Shown here one piece after another: positions 7,134 to 19,454 of a stretch of DNA of 64,000 bases. The translations under genes and the position numbers were made by a program. Source of the stretch: Echinicola rosea (GTDB taxonomy: Bacteria > Bacteroidota > Bacteroidia > Cytophagales > Cyclobacteriaceae); contig NZ_CP040106.1 in assembly GCF_005281475.1 (NCBI RefSeq), positions 4,616,501-4,680,500 on the forward strand, given 5' to 3'. The notes beneath the pieces were generated by a model. The model ran no database searches, was not told where the DNA came from, and worked only from the letters and a program-made list of their open reading frames with translations. Within the stretch, counting starts at the first letter, position 1, and each line of letters opens with the position of its first letter.

Positions 7134-8159
7134 TCACTTCAAACCCACGCGCAAAATATCCCCATCCGCTGTCAGGTAAAGCTGCCGGTAATCGGCAGAA
7201 AAGGCACAGTTGGACGTCAACTGGCCGGTATGGATCTTTGCCAGAACTTTTCCTTCTAGGCCAAAAACCCAAACTCCTCCAGGTCCTGTGGCAAACAAAT
7301 AACCATCCGGATGCATCTCCATTCCATCCGGAAGACCATTAGCTACCTTGGCTTTTTCGGTAGCATCATAGAACAATTCACGTTTCCCCACCTCACCAGG
7401 CTTTTCTATGGCATAGCGGTACCACACGGCCTTCTTATCATCAGAATTGGCCACAAACAGGTACTTTTCGTCTGGTGACAGTGCAATGCCATTAGGCCTG
7501 GACAAGGAATCCAGCAAGATCAAATCACCATCCATTTTCAGACAATAAACGCCCTGAAAAGACAATTCCTTTCCGGCATATTGGGGTGGTAAGCCATAAG
7601 GCGGATCGGTAAAGTAAAGATTGCCTTCCCGGTCAAAAACCCCATCATTGGGGCTGTTGAAGCGTTTTCCACGGTAGTTGGCCACCAAGGAGACAAACTC
7701 AGAAGATGGCGCATCCAAGCCTGCTGTCATTTTGGCCACCCTCCTGTCGCCATGCTGCATCAGGACCAATTGGTTTTCATGATTCAGCAAAAGGGCATTA
7801 GAGCCAGGTTCTCTGCTGTAGGTTCCTTCCCCAGAATAGCCAGATTGACGAAGGTAAGTGCTGGTATCGCCATCTGCTGTCATTTTGTACACCTTATTCT
7901 GGGGAATATCCGAAAACAACAAAAAGCCTCCATCTTCAATCCACAGCGGCCCTTCTACCCAATCAAAGCCAGCAGCCATCCGCTGGATTTTGGCATTCGG
8001 AGCGATGACCTGCAAGGCTTGATCATCCAGGATTTCAATGGAAAAGGGTGAACCGGATATTGCCGCAGTGTCCCGCTGTATGTTTTCAGCTTTTTTGTTG
8101 TTTGAGCAGGCCAAGGCTGTTCCTAGCAAAGCGCCCATGAGAATTGGTCTTACGTTCAT
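7134..8159 (-). CDS. SMP-30/gluconolactonase-family lipoprotein
   Basis: This 341-residue six-bladed beta-propeller lactonase is predicted to open sugar-acid lactones to free acids outside the cytoplasm. The lipobox LACS places the lipidated Cys at residue 18. Family metal-site motifs are visible: WVEGPLW (metal-binding Glu), FNSPNDGVFD (Asn/Asp), YFTDPPYG, and LPDGMEMHPDGYLFATGPGG near the C-terminus. It lies four bases downstream of the GntP permease gene and in the same operon direction as galactonate dehydratase. That suggests galactono- or a related lactone as substrate, which is inferred from context. Confidence 0.88.
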   Translation of the reverse strand: MNVRPILMGALLGTALACSNNKKAENIQRDTAAISGSPFSIEILDDQALQVIAPNAKIQRMAAGFDWVEGPLWIEDGGFLLFSDIPQNKVYKMTADGDTSTYLRQSGYSGEGTYSREPGSNALLLNHENQLVLMQHGDRRVAKMTAGLDAPSSEFVSLVANYRGKRFNSPNDGVFDREGNLYFTDPPYGLPPQYAGKELSFQGVYCLKMDGDLILLDSLSRPNGIALSPDEKYLFVANSDDKKAVWYRYAIEKPGEVGKRELFYDATEKAKVANGLPDGMEMHPDGYLFATGPGGVWVFGLEGKVLAKIHTGQLTSNCAFSADYRQLYLTADGDILRVGLK

Positions 8160-8163
8160 CTTC

Positions 8164-9486
8164 CTATGCTACTATTTGAGTGATAATATAAATCAATAAC
8201 ATGGCGCTCACGCCAAAAACAAAGGTGCCAGCCGTTTGTACTTGGTAACCTTGCTTTACGTTCATTCCCGTCAATTGGGTCAGGACCCAAAAAAAGCTGT
8301 CATTCACATGGGAGGCCACTGAAGACCCTGCCCCAATAGCCAACACGGTCATGGTCTGCATAAAAGCACTGTCAAGTCCCAGAAAGGACATCAATGGCGC
8401 ACAAATAGATGCCGTCGTCACCAAGGCCACGGTACTGCTTCCCTGGGTGGTTTTTAGGCAAGCAGCCAAAAGAAAGGGCACAAAAAGACCCCATTTGGCC
8501 CCTTCAAATCCTCCTGTAACCGCCTCTGCCAAGCCTGATTCCTGTAGCATTTTACCGAATATTCCGCCAGCTCCGGTAATGAGAATGATCGGTGCAGCCA
8601 CTTTCAAGGATTCGCCTATCCAGCCAGATGAAGAAAAGACGGTTTCATCCAGCTTTTTGGGCAATAGCAAGGAAAGGATCACTCCTACCAGCAACGCAAT
8701 TGCCGGTGTTCCCAAAAACAAGCATATGCGCACAAGAAAGCCATTTCCCGGATTCACGGTAGGATATTCCAGTACTGATTTTACCAAGATCAATAGCAGG
8801 GGAATTAAAATGGCCAAAAGTGATTTCCACAAGGGAGGTTGTTCTTTCGCGGGAGTAACCACTTCTATCAAAACGGCAACACGGAGTTTATCGGCTACTT
8901 TTCGGGCATAAAAATAACAGGGCACAAGGGCAATACTGCTCACCAATACCCCCCAAAGGATCACATCCCCCAAGTTGGCACCCAGTATCCCTGCCGCAGC
9001 AATTGGTCCTGGAGTGGGCGGTACCATTACATGGGAAGCGGTCAATCCCATCGCCAAGGCCGCTGTCGTTCCGGCGAATGACACGCCCGCTTTTTTTGAA
9101 AGCATCTTGTTCAAGGGATTCATCATCATCAGGGCGCTGTCCGCAAATACCGGTATGGACAACACATACCCTGTCAACATCATCGCCAGATGAATGGATT
9201 TTTTACCGATCAACTGCAATATCCGATTGGCCATGACCAATGCTCCACCCGACTTTTCCAGGATGGTACCGATCGTCACTCCAAAAAGAATAATCAAGCC
9301 GATTTTCCCCAAAATCTCCCCAAAACCTATATTGATCGCTTCTACCATTTGCTCCCCAGACATCCCCGCAGTAAAACCATAGGTAAGGGATGCCAGTATT
9401 AGCATGAAAAAGGGATGTACTTTAAATTTGACGATCCCTGTGATCAAAACTGCCAGCGAAAGGATCAAAGCAATCAAATAGGTCAT
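8164..9486 (-). CDS. GntP-family sugar-acid:proton symporter
   Basis: This 440-residue inner-membrane permease has 12 or more hydrophobic spans. Characteristic GntP segments are present: GFGEILGKIGLIILFGVTIG, LSIPVFADSALMMMNPL, TASHVMVPPTPGPIAAAGILG and the C-terminal GAGSSVASHVNDSFFWV. Family members import gluconate, galactonate or related aldonates. Its position between the SMP-30 lactonase and galactonate dehydratase favours a galactonate-type substrate. A 211-base spacer separates it from the dehydratase gene. Confidence 0.93.
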   Translation of the reverse strand: MTYLIALILSLAVLITGIVKFKVHPFFMLILASLTYGFTAGMSGEQMVEAINIGFGEILGKIGLIILFGVTIGTILEKSGGALVMANRILQLIGKKSIHLAMMLTGYVLSIPVFADSALMMMNPLNKMLSKKAGVSFAGTTAALAMGLTASHVMVPPTPGPIAAAGILGANLGDVILWGVLVSSIALVPCYFYARKVADKLRVAVLIEVVTPAKEQPPLWKSLLAILIPLLLILVKSVLEYPTVNPGNGFLVRICLFLGTPAIALLVGVILSLLLPKKLDETVFSSSGWIGESLKVAAPIILITGAGGIFGKMLQESGLAEAVTGGFEGAKWGLFVPFLLAACLKTTQGSSTVALVTTASICAPLMSFLGLDSAFMQTMTVLAIGAGSSVASHVNDSFFWVLTQLTGMNVKQGYQVQTAGTFVFGVSAMLLIYIITQIVA

Positions 9487-9697
9487 TGGAGTTTAGGGTT
9501 ATGGGTTTAAAGGTTGTATGTTGTAAGGTTATAAATTTGAAAGGTTTTGTAGCGTTTACCTATCGCTTTAGCCGCTATCTTCGGCTACGCTCAGGGATCG
9601 GAAGAGAGCGGAACCGAAAGTAATTTCCGAATACAAACCAAGGAGCAGCACAGCATCATGATACGTTTTACTTCGTACCTTGTACTTAATACTCCCC

Positions 9698-10858
9698 TCA
9701 CCATTCGGCAAAGCTTCCATCAGTATTTCGCCAAATGGGGTTGGCCCAGCTGTGGCCTATTTTCTGTCCTTCCCGCAATTTGTCTTCATCCATCTCTACG
9801 CCCAATCCTGGTCGATCAGTTAATGCGATATAGCCATCTTTCAGCTCAAAGACCTCTGGGTTTTTGACAAAATCCAACAGGTCAAAACCTTGGTTATAGT
9901 GAATTCCCAGGCTGCTTTCTTGGATGATTGCATTGGCAGAAACAACATCCACATGCAGTGCCGAGGCCAAAGAAATCGGCCCCAAGGGACAGTGCGGTGC
10001 CAAGGTAACATCATAAGCTTCCGCCATGGCAGCAATCCTGCGCACTTCAGAGATTCCACCAGCGTGGCTCAGGTCTGGCTGAATGATATCCACCACGCCT
10101 TGATGCAGGATTTCCTTGAAATCCCACCGTGAAAACATCCGCTCTCCCGTAGCAATGGGAATGGAAGAATAACTATAAATATGCCTTAAAGCATCGTTGT
10201 TTTCGGCCAGTACCGGCTCTTCGATAAACATGGGGTTAAATGGGGTCAATTCATCAATGAGACGCTTGACCATGGGCTTGTGCACGCGACCATGAAAATC
10301 CAGGCCAATATCCAGCTGGTCACCAAAATGTTCGCGAATCAACTGTATATTTTCGACCACCTTCTTTGTCTCCTTGACTGAAGAGACCCAATCCATCTCA
10401 CCGGTGGCATTCATTTTGACGGCTTTGTATCCGGCATCGACCTTTTCTTGCGCTTGTTCCAAAACCACCTCGGGATGGTCTCCTCCGATCCAGCAGTACA
10501 TTTTCATTTTTTGGCGCACCGCCCCTCCCAGCAATTCGTAAACGGGCACGTTCAAATATTTACCTTTGATATCCCAAAGTGCCTGGTCGATGCCTGATAG
10601 CGCACTCATCAAGATCGGCCCTCCACGATAAAAGCCACCCCTGTAAAGCACTTGCCAAATGTCCTCAATTTCATTGGCCTGTCTTCCGATCAGGTAGTGT
10701 TCCATTTCACGGACGCAGGCTGCTACGGTGTCTGCCTTTCCTTCTACTACTGGCTCCCCCCACCCGATCAGTCCTGATTCGGTGGTGATTTTTACAAAAA
10801 GCCATCGTGGCGGCACTTTGAACAGTTCAATCCGTGCAATGGCTAACTCCTTATTCAT
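9698..10858 (-). CDS. dgoD: D-galactonate dehydratase (enolase superfamily)
   Basis: This 386-residue cytoplasmic enzyme dehydrates D-galactonate to 2-dehydro-3-deoxy-D-galactonate. It follows the Escherichia coli DgoD pattern along its whole length: PPRWLFVKI...GLIGWGEP at the N-terminus, YRGGFYRGGPILMSALSGIDQALWDIKG in the capping and lid region, metal ligands in GLDFHGR, FIEEPV and GERMFSR, then SHAGGISE, LAPHCPLGPI and a C-terminal NPIWRNTDGSFAEW. It overlaps the aldolase gene by eight bases. A cycloisomerase role on anhydro-galactonate is a possible alternative in algal glycan pathways, but the DgoD resemblance is strong. Confidence 0.93.
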   Translation of the reverse strand: MNKELAIARIELFKVPPRWLFVKITTESGLIGWGEPVVEGKADTVAACVREMEHYLIGRQANEIEDIWQVLYRGGFYRGGPILMSALSGIDQALWDIKGKYLNVPVYELLGGAVRQKMKMYCWIGGDHPEVVLEQAQEKVDAGYKAVKMNATGEMDWVSSVKETKKVVENIQLIREHFGDQLDIGLDFHGRVHKPMVKRLIDELTPFNPMFIEEPVLAENNDALRHIYSYSSIPIATGERMFSRWDFKEILHQGVVDIIQPDLSHAGGISEVRRIAAMAEAYDVTLAPHCPLGPISLASALHVDVVSANAIIQESSLGIHYNQGFDLLDFVKNPEVFELKDGYIALTDRPGLGVEMDEDKLREGQKIGHSWANPIWRNTDGSFAEW

Positions 10859-11486
10859 ATTGTTTTATTTTAGCTACATACTTCCTGGCATTGTGGGCGA
10901 CAATCTCTTCGGTGAGCTTCAGTCCATCGATATGTGTCAACACACTCCCCAAGCCTAGCCCATCTGCCCCTGCTTCCATCCATTTTTCCATGTCCTCCAA
11001 ATGGATTCCCCCTACGGCAAAAAAACGAACCTTATCAAAAGGTGCTTTGATCGCCTTTAAATACCTTGGACCAAAATTCCCTGCGGGAAACAGCTTAATG
11101 ATATCAGCTCCCTGTTCTATCGCTTCCCCTACTTCTGTGGGGGTCAATGCGCCCATGACGACCGGAATATCGTGATCATGTGCTACAGAAATGACTCCAG
11201 CATGGGTGTTTGGGGAGACCAAAAACTGTGCTCCTGCATGGATGGCCTCAATGGCCAAATCCCTGTTGGCCACCGTACCCGCACCGATCAAAATGTCTGG
11301 ATAGCGCTTCCTGTTTTTCTCGATCATGGCTGCAAAGTCAGGACTGTTGGAGGTGATTTCCAACACCTTGATGCCTCCGGCCACTAGCCCCGTGATCAAC
11401 ACCGGAAGAGTATCCGCATCATTGACACGAAGGATCGCGATGAGTTTCTCCTGAAGAATTATTTCAGCTACTTCTGCTCTGTTCAT
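10851..11486 (-). CDS. KDPG/KDPGal aldolase
   Basis: This 211-residue class I aldolase cleaves 2-dehydro-3-deoxy-6-phospho-galactonate (or -gluconate) to pyruvate and glyceraldehyde-3-phosphate. Lys131 in IIKLFPAGNFGP is the expected Schiff-base lysine, and Glu43 in KVLEITSNS is the conserved acid/base glutamate. IGAGTV and SPNTHAGV are further family motifs. The stop overlaps the dgoD start by eight bases. Its substrate must be phosphorylated, yet no 2-keto-3-deoxy-sugar-acid kinase is encoded in the window, so that enzyme must lie elsewhere. Confidence 0.92.
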   Translation of the reverse strand: MNRAEVAEIILQEKLIAILRVNDADTLPVLITGLVAGGIKVLEITSNSPDFAAMIEKNRKRYPDILIGAGTVANRDLAIEAIHAGAQFLVSPNTHAGVISVAHDHDIPVVMGALTPTEVGEAIEQGADIIKLFPAGNFGPRYLKAIKAPFDKVRFFAVGGIHLEDMEKWMEAGADGLGLGSVLTHIDGLKLTEEIVAHNARKYVAKIKQYE

Positions 11487-11489
11487 ACT

Positions 11490-12230
11490 TTATGACCGGT
11501 CAATGGATTTGGTAAAATGAAGGTAGTTTTTGCGGGTATCGTGCAAATGCTTTTCCATGGCTTCCTGCGCTCCAAAAGGATCTTGCCGGATTATTGCTTC
11601 CAAGACATGCCGGTGATGCTTGAGCATATTGGCTTTTTCAGCTTCCAGGTTCCCGGATGCGGGTTTGGCAAAGACATTCATCTTGAATTTTGGCATTAGG
11701 TTAAAAACGGGATTCAGCAGCAATTTCAGGACGCTATTACCCGTAATGGAAAGTAAAATTCGGTGAAAGTCGTTATCCAGTTCTGCTTCGGTCTTTTTAT
11801 CCTCCAATTCACATTCTCTCATCGCTATCATATTTTTCTCCAGCAGCTGAATATCCCTCTGACTGCGTTTCATGGCTGCTTCAGCGGCTATTCTGGGCTC
11901 CAACACACGCCTTGCCTCGATCGTCTGTAACATCAAATCCTTGTCCGAGGAAAGTTCAAAGAACGTATTTAGCATCTCCGAGGCATTCTGGACGCTCACT
12001 TCTGAGACAAAAGCACCACTGCCCTTTTTTACTTTGACCATTCCACGTGCACTTAGCGTCTTAATTGCTTCCCGAATGGCAGTCCTACTGACATTAAAAA
12101 TCTTGCATAGCTCATTCTCCGTGGGAATCCTTTCCCCTGGAAGGTATTTCCCTTCCTTGATGGATCGCATCAGGGCTTCCTCCACCTGAGCACTCAGGGA
12201 TTTCCGTTTACCTATCTCACTAAATTCCAT
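11490..12230 (-). CDS. FadR/GntR-family regulator of the galactonate cluster
   Basis: This 246-residue regulator has an N-terminal winged helix (about residues 8-80) with ERIPTENELCKIFNVSRTAIREAIKTLSARGMVKV. An all-helical FCD ligand domain follows, with the metal-type histidines in ELDNDFHRILLSITGN and MLKHHRHVLEAI. Relatives such as DgoR repress aldonate catabolic operons and are released by the sugar acid. It is the first gene of the minus-strand cluster and lies three bases before the aldolase gene. The likely effector, a galactonate-type acid, is inferred. Confidence 0.9.
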   Translation of the reverse strand: MEFSEIGKRKSLSAQVEEALMRSIKEGKYLPGERIPTENELCKIFNVSRTAIREAIKTLSARGMVKVKKGSGAFVSEVSVQNASEMLNTFFELSSDKDLMLQTIEARRVLEPRIAAEAAMKRSQRDIQLLEKNMIAMRECELEDKKTEAELDNDFHRILLSITGNSVLKLLLNPVFNLMPKFKMNVFAKPASGNLEAEKANMLKHHRHVLEAIIRQDPFGAQEAMEKHLHDTRKNYLHFTKSIDRS

Positions 12231-12259
12231 GTGTAAATGATTTTCTCCAAGATATTAAT

Positions 12260-12277
12260 TTGTCATACATCATACAA
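12260..12277. promoter_or_regulatory. Weak candidate GntR operator
   Basis: TTGT (12260-12263) and ACAA (12274-12277) flank ten bases, 30 bases upstream of the FadR-type regulator start. The spacing and ends recall TNGTN(n)ACNA-type sites of FadR-family regulators. The inner bases are not symmetric, so this is only a suggestion. Confidence 0.25.
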
Positions 12278-15623
<3,346 letters not shown>

Positions 15624-15653
15624 CCAATCATATTTTATCGATTACTGGATGCG

Positions 15654-15685
15654 AAGCCGGGGAAGGAAACTTCTCCGGCTTTGTT
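15654..15685 (+). terminator. Rho-independent terminator of the GH2 gene
   Basis: A 12-bp stem, AAGCCGGGGAAG with CTTCTCCGGCTT (one G-T pair), closes a GAAA tetraloop and is followed by TGTTT. It begins 31 bases after the GH2 stop. Confidence 0.85.
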
Positions 15686-15801
15686 TATGATATGTATCCA
15701 TCCCATATCATCACTTTTAGTTATAGGCGATAAGAAAAAGGATAAGGCAAAATCCAAAAAGCTTCTATACTTTTGCCCTTTCATTATAATGTTCCCAAGA
15801 A

Positions 15802-16428
15802 GTGAAAAAAGTCAATCGAGGATATCGAAAAGCCCGTTACGTAGTTTACAAACAAACCATCCTCAATCCAATTGACCACTTATGGACGTTTGTCGGTGGT
15901 TTTTTGGGTATCGGTTGTATTGCGTTTATCCAGTCAGAACTGCATCACTTTTCAGTATTGGAAAAAATATTCTTGATCGGCTCCTTCGGTGCTTCGGCAG
16001 TGCTGGTATATGGCGCTACCAACAGTCCTTTAGCACAGCCCAGAAATCTGATATTAGGACATATGGTAAGTGCTTTTGTGGGGGTTTCAGTGATGAAGAC
16101 CATTGGCCAACTGGACATCTTCTGGCTGACCTGTGCCACGGCGGTTTCCCTGGCCATCATTGCCATGCAGATACTAAAAGCCCTTCATCCACCTGGCGGT
16201 GCCACAGCCCTGATCGCTGTGATCGGCACCACGAAGGTAAAAGCACTCGGTTTTATGTATGTATTGAGTCCTGTTTTTTCAGGAGCCATGATCCTTTTGA
16301 TTATTGCGCTGATCATCAACAACATTCCAAAAGACCGCCACTATCCCTACAATCCAAAAGTATCTCCCTATATGGGCAGAAGAAAAAAGTATTGGCTGAA
16401 TATTCAGCGGACACTGGGGATTCGGTAG
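15802..16428 (+). CDS. HPP-family integral membrane protein
   Basis: This 208-residue protein of the HPP family has about four to five membrane spans. The signature LHPPGGATAL is at residues 128-137, and PLAQPRNLILGH comes earlier at about 76-87. Some plant and cyanobacterial relatives transport nitrite, but most bacterial members are uncharacterised. The frame opens with GTG at 15802 (GTG AAA AAA GTC), and no in-frame ATG exists before the conserved region, so GTG is the likely start. It lies between PUL genes but has no evident link to polysaccharide use and probably has its own promoter. Confidence 0.85.
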   Translation: MKKVNRGYRKARYVVYKQTILNPIDHLWTFVGGFLGIGCIAFIQSELHHFSVLEKIFLIGSFGASAVLVYGATNSPLAQPRNLILGHMVSAFVGVSVMKTIGQLDIFWLTCATAVSLAIIAMQILKALHPPGGATALIAVIGTTKVKALGFMYVLSPVFSGAMILLIIALIINNIPKDRHYPYNPKVSPYMGRRKKYWLNIQRTLGIR

Positions 16429-16750
16429 TTTTTTTGGTATGTGGTATTTGGTATGTCGTCATCGTAATTGGTAACGCGTAAATTGTACTATGAAGTACAC
16501 TGTCCATCGTTAATGGTAGCATCCAATGACCCTTCATCAACATTGGTCACACAAGCTTAGGCGTAAACAACATCGCTGAGAGCGCATTCTCATTGACGAC
16601 GTGCATGCCTTGCTCCTATAAAATCAACCATCATAAGCCAAGGCCAAGTTACCTGATATTGCTCGTAGGTAACTTGGCCTTCCAAATTGCTTACTTGGTT
16701 TTGGTCCCGTTCATTAGGTTTTCCAGCTTCATTTCGTCACGAAAACAAAA
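16429..16750. other. Convergent spacer with one strong hairpin
   Basis: There is no gene in this spacer between the HPP gene (plus) and a sulfatase gene (minus). The main structure is the perfect 14-bp inverted repeat at 16641-16680, listed separately. The rest shows nothing I recognise. Confidence 0.6.
16641..16680. terminator. Perfect 14-bp hairpin between converging genes
   Basis: Arms AGGCCAAGTTACCT (16641-16654) and AGGTAACTTGGCCT (16667-16680) enclose a 12-base loop. It lies between two converging genes, 71 bases beyond the sulfatase stop on the minus strand. There is no T tract on either side, so terminator function is probable but not certain. Confidence 0.5.
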
Positions 16751-18265
16751 TCATGGGAGCCTTTTTGCTTTTGGATATTGGTTCAGTTTTGCTACGAGGG
16801 CTTTGATTACTTCTGGATTTTCTGCCGCAATGTTCTTCGTCTCTTGATCATCTTCCTGATAGTCATAAAGTTCATAGATCACTTCTTTACCTTTGTCTTT
16901 CGTATGCGTCCATCGGACCATTCTGTAGCGATCCGTTCTGATGGCTTCGCCCAAATATCCTCCACGGTTGAAGGCATGGTAAGCGTGGTCCTTGATGATG
17001 GTCTGGCCATTGTTCAAGGTCGGTGATAGGTCTATGCCGTCAATCGGCTGAGGGCCCTTAGGGCGATCCAAGCCTGCCAGAGAGGCCAAGGTCGGGAAGA
17101 TATCCACAGTTTCGGCAAACTGCTTGGTACTGCTTCCACTGGCCGTCACACCAGGTGCCCTGAAAATGATCGGAATTCGATTGGCCTGCTCATAGTTGGT
17201 GTGCTTGGTCCAGATGGCGTGGTCTCCTAGATGCCACCCATGGTCACCCCAAAGCACTACAATGGTGTTTTCATCCAGATCCAATCGCTCCAATTCCCTC
17301 AGCACTTTGCCCACCTGGGCATCCATATAGGTCAAACTGGCATAATAACCGTGCACCAATTTTCGCTGCAAGTCTTTTTCATACACATGCTGGTGATTGG
17401 GAATAGGAAAAAATTGGTTGATCTCCCCTCCTCTTTTGACAGCAAATTCGGGAGCTCCCTCAGGGCCTTCTTCAAATTCTGCTAACGGAAGACTTTCCGG
17501 GTCATACATATCCCAGTATTTTTGGGGTACGCTAAAAGGTAAATGCGGCCGGGCAAATCCCACTGCCATAAAGAAAGGCTGATCCGGCTCTTTGCTCAGA
17601 TCACGCAGCCGGTCAATGGCATGACGGGCCACGCGACCATCAGCATATGCTTCATCTGTCACATCTGGACTTTCCCAGGCCGCTCCCCTGGGAAGTTCAT
17701 GGTTAGGCGGAGTCCCTTCGATGTACATAGGTGTGTTTTCGAAATAAGCCTCTTCACGGGTCAGCTGTCCATTGGTGCTTTCTGGATCCACATATTCAAT
17801 CACTTTTTCTTTCCAATGTGGAATACTCCAGGAAGCGGCATCATTGGTATTGCCATGGCCGATATGGAAGACTTTGCCCATGGACTCGGCATGATACCCT
17901 GCCGATCTGAAATACTGTGGCATGGTCACCGCATCTGGAATGACATCTCTAAATTCCTTGCCAAAATCATATAGTCCCGTGCTCGTAGAACGAGCGCCCA
18001 AGATCAAATTATAACGGCTGGAAACACAAACAGCCTGATTACAATAAGCCTGGTCAAACCGCATCCCGCTATTGGCCAATCCGTCAATATTAGGACTGAT
18101 GGCATGCTCATCACCATAAACCCCCAAATTGGGCTTAAGATCATCCACTAATATCAATAGGATATTTGGTTTTTCCTTTTGCTGGGACATTGCTGAGGTC
18201 CCAACAAAAATCAGTATCACCAAAGGCACCCAGTTCTTCATTACTTTAAAACAACTCACTTTCAT
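16751..18265 (-). CDS. Secreted S1-type sulfatase, iduronate-2-sulfatase-like
   Basis: This 504-residue sulfatase has a signal peptide (MKNWVPLVILIFVGTSAMSQ region). Metal ligands Asp41/Asp42 are in ILVDDLKPN, and the active-site loop CVSSR is at residues 80-84, where Cys80 should become formylglycine. Further family motifs are MGKVFHIGHGN, VGFARPHLPF, WGDHGWHLGDHAIWTKHTNYEQANRIPIIF and DGIDLSP. The loop is unusual because position 3 is Ser instead of the usual Pro or Ala. The start at 18265 (MKVSCF) is preferred, since the frame to 18397 would overlap the upstream GH43 gene. The likely substrate is a sulfated polysaccharide. Confidence 0.9.
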   Translation of the reverse strand: MKVSCFKVMKNWVPLVILIFVGTSAMSQQKEKPNILLILVDDLKPNLGVYGDEHAISPNIDGLANSGMRFDQAYCNQAVCVSSRYNLILGARSTSTGLYDFGKEFRDVIPDAVTMPQYFRSAGYHAESMGKVFHIGHGNTNDAASWSIPHWKEKVIEYVDPESTNGQLTREEAYFENTPMYIEGTPPNHELPRGAAWESPDVTDEAYADGRVARHAIDRLRDLSKEPDQPFFMAVGFARPHLPFSVPQKYWDMYDPESLPLAEFEEGPEGAPEFAVKRGGEINQFFPIPNHQHVYEKDLQRKLVHGYYASLTYMDAQVGKVLRELERLDLDENTIVVLWGDHGWHLGDHAIWTKHTNYEQANRIPIIFRAPGVTASGSSTKQFAETVDIFPTLASLAGLDRPKGPQPIDGIDLSPTLNNGQTIIKDHAYHAFNRGGYLGEAIRTDRYRMVRWTHTKDKGKEVIYELYDYQEDDQETKNIAAENPEVIKALVAKLNQYPKAKRLP

Positions 18266-18320
18266 GCTTTTTACGTTATTGATTTTTTCTGTTTTTTTGA
18301 TGCTACTGACACCATCAATA

Positions 18321-19454
18321 CTACTCAAACTGCTGTGCCTCATCTGGGCCAGGCAGGGCATAATCAGGGTCAAGTGCGCGGATATAAATTTCACCATCCT
18401 CCAATACCTTCACTTCTAATGGTACGATGGTGGTTCCTTGTTCATTGATCGTTTGGGCAGTTTCTCCTAAATCCTTGTTTTGGATACCTTCCTTGCTTAC
18501 AGGAGGGACATTACCATTGTAAAAAGCCGTGCACCACCATCGCCCATCTTTGTCCTGAAATGGTGTTCCATGCCCTAAAAAGCGCCCCACAAATTTCCTT
18601 GGTCCATAGGGACCGGTGATATTGTCAGCGGTACAATAATATAGATTATAGGAGCCCTTTCGCATCTTATCGGTGGACCATGCGGTACCAAAATGTACGT
18701 ATTTATCGCCTATTTTCCTTATGGTAGCCCCCTCATGACCGATTACCCGGTCAGATGGATCAATCCTTTTTGGTTCGGCCGAAAGCCCTGTAAAACCCGG
18801 TTTGATAGGCGCTATAAAGGTATTGCCCCAAAGCAGGTACCAGGTACCATCATCGTCTTTAAACAAACTGGGGTCATGTTTGTTCCGCATATCATCTCCC
18901 ATGGGAAATGAAAATGGTCCTGCCATGTCTTCTCCTTCTGACACTGCGAGATTGGCTCCTCCTTTTACCGGATCCGGAGAAGTGTGAACATAGATCCATT
19001 TGCCATCTACATGGTACAGCTCCGGTGCCCACAGTCTCCAGTCGCTTGCTGGCTTTTCGTTCAGTTTATCGGGCATTTTTTTGGCCCAGTAACCTTCTGC
19101 TAGATCAAACGGCTCCCCAAGGGACTCCCATTCCAGCAAATCTTTACTTCTCCACACCCTGATCTTATGCCCCACGATACTTGGTTTGCCAAACAGCTCC
19201 ATGTTTGCTGCATCCAAACCAGTATTGTAGGGCTCTGTCTCCTCTCGCGGGTCATTGGGCAAGGGCGTAGTTCCTGTCAGATAGTAATAGCCATCACTGT
19301 CCAAATAAATATAGGGATCACGGATCCACCCATCTTTTAAGTATATGGCCTCACTATGCTGCTCAAGGAGCGCTTCCTTTGAATGCTGACTACAGCCTGA
19401 TAATGCCAGTGCTCCTCCGAACAGGGCCAAAACAACTTGTCTCTTAATGTTCAT
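18321..19454 (-). CDS. GH43-like five-bladed beta-propeller lipoprotein
   Basis: This 377-residue surface or periplasmic glycoside hydrolase has lipobox ALSGC with Cys21. The family-43-type catalytic triad is visible: the base Asp46 in WIRDPYIY, the pKa modulator Asp194 in NKHDPSLF and the acid Glu241 in IGHEGATI. Blade repeats such as DSDGYYYLTGT and DDDGTWYLLWG support the propeller fold. Relatives act on arabinose, xylose or galactose linkages, and the exact sugar is not evident. The start at 19454 (MNIKRQ) overlaps the upstream sulfatase stop by 11 bases, so the two are coupled. It is the sixth gene of the minus-strand PUL unit. Confidence 0.85.
   Translation of the reverse strand: MNIKRQVVLALFGGALALSGCSQHSKEALLEQHSEAIYLKDGWIRDPYIYLDSDGYYYLTGTTPLPNDPREETEPYNTGLDAANMELFGKPSIVGHKIRVWRSKDLLEWESLGEPFDLAEGYWAKKMPDKLNEKPASDWRLWAPELYHVDGKWIYVHTSPDPVKGGANLAVSEGEDMAGPFSFPMGDDMRNKHDPSLFKDDDGTWYLLWGNTFIAPIKPGFTGLSAEPKRIDPSDRVIGHEGATIRKIGDKYVHFGTAWSTDKMRKGSYNLYYCTADNITGPYGPRKFVGRFLGHGTPFQDKDGRWWCTAFYNGNVPPVSKEGIQNKDLGETAQTINEQGTTIVPLEVKVLEDGEIYIRALDPDYALPGPDEAQQFE

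Noticed and set aside
16751-18397. Longer sulfatase start at 18397
   Set aside because: It would overlap the GH43 gene by 77 bases and place a non-signal stretch before the clear signal peptide starting at 18265.
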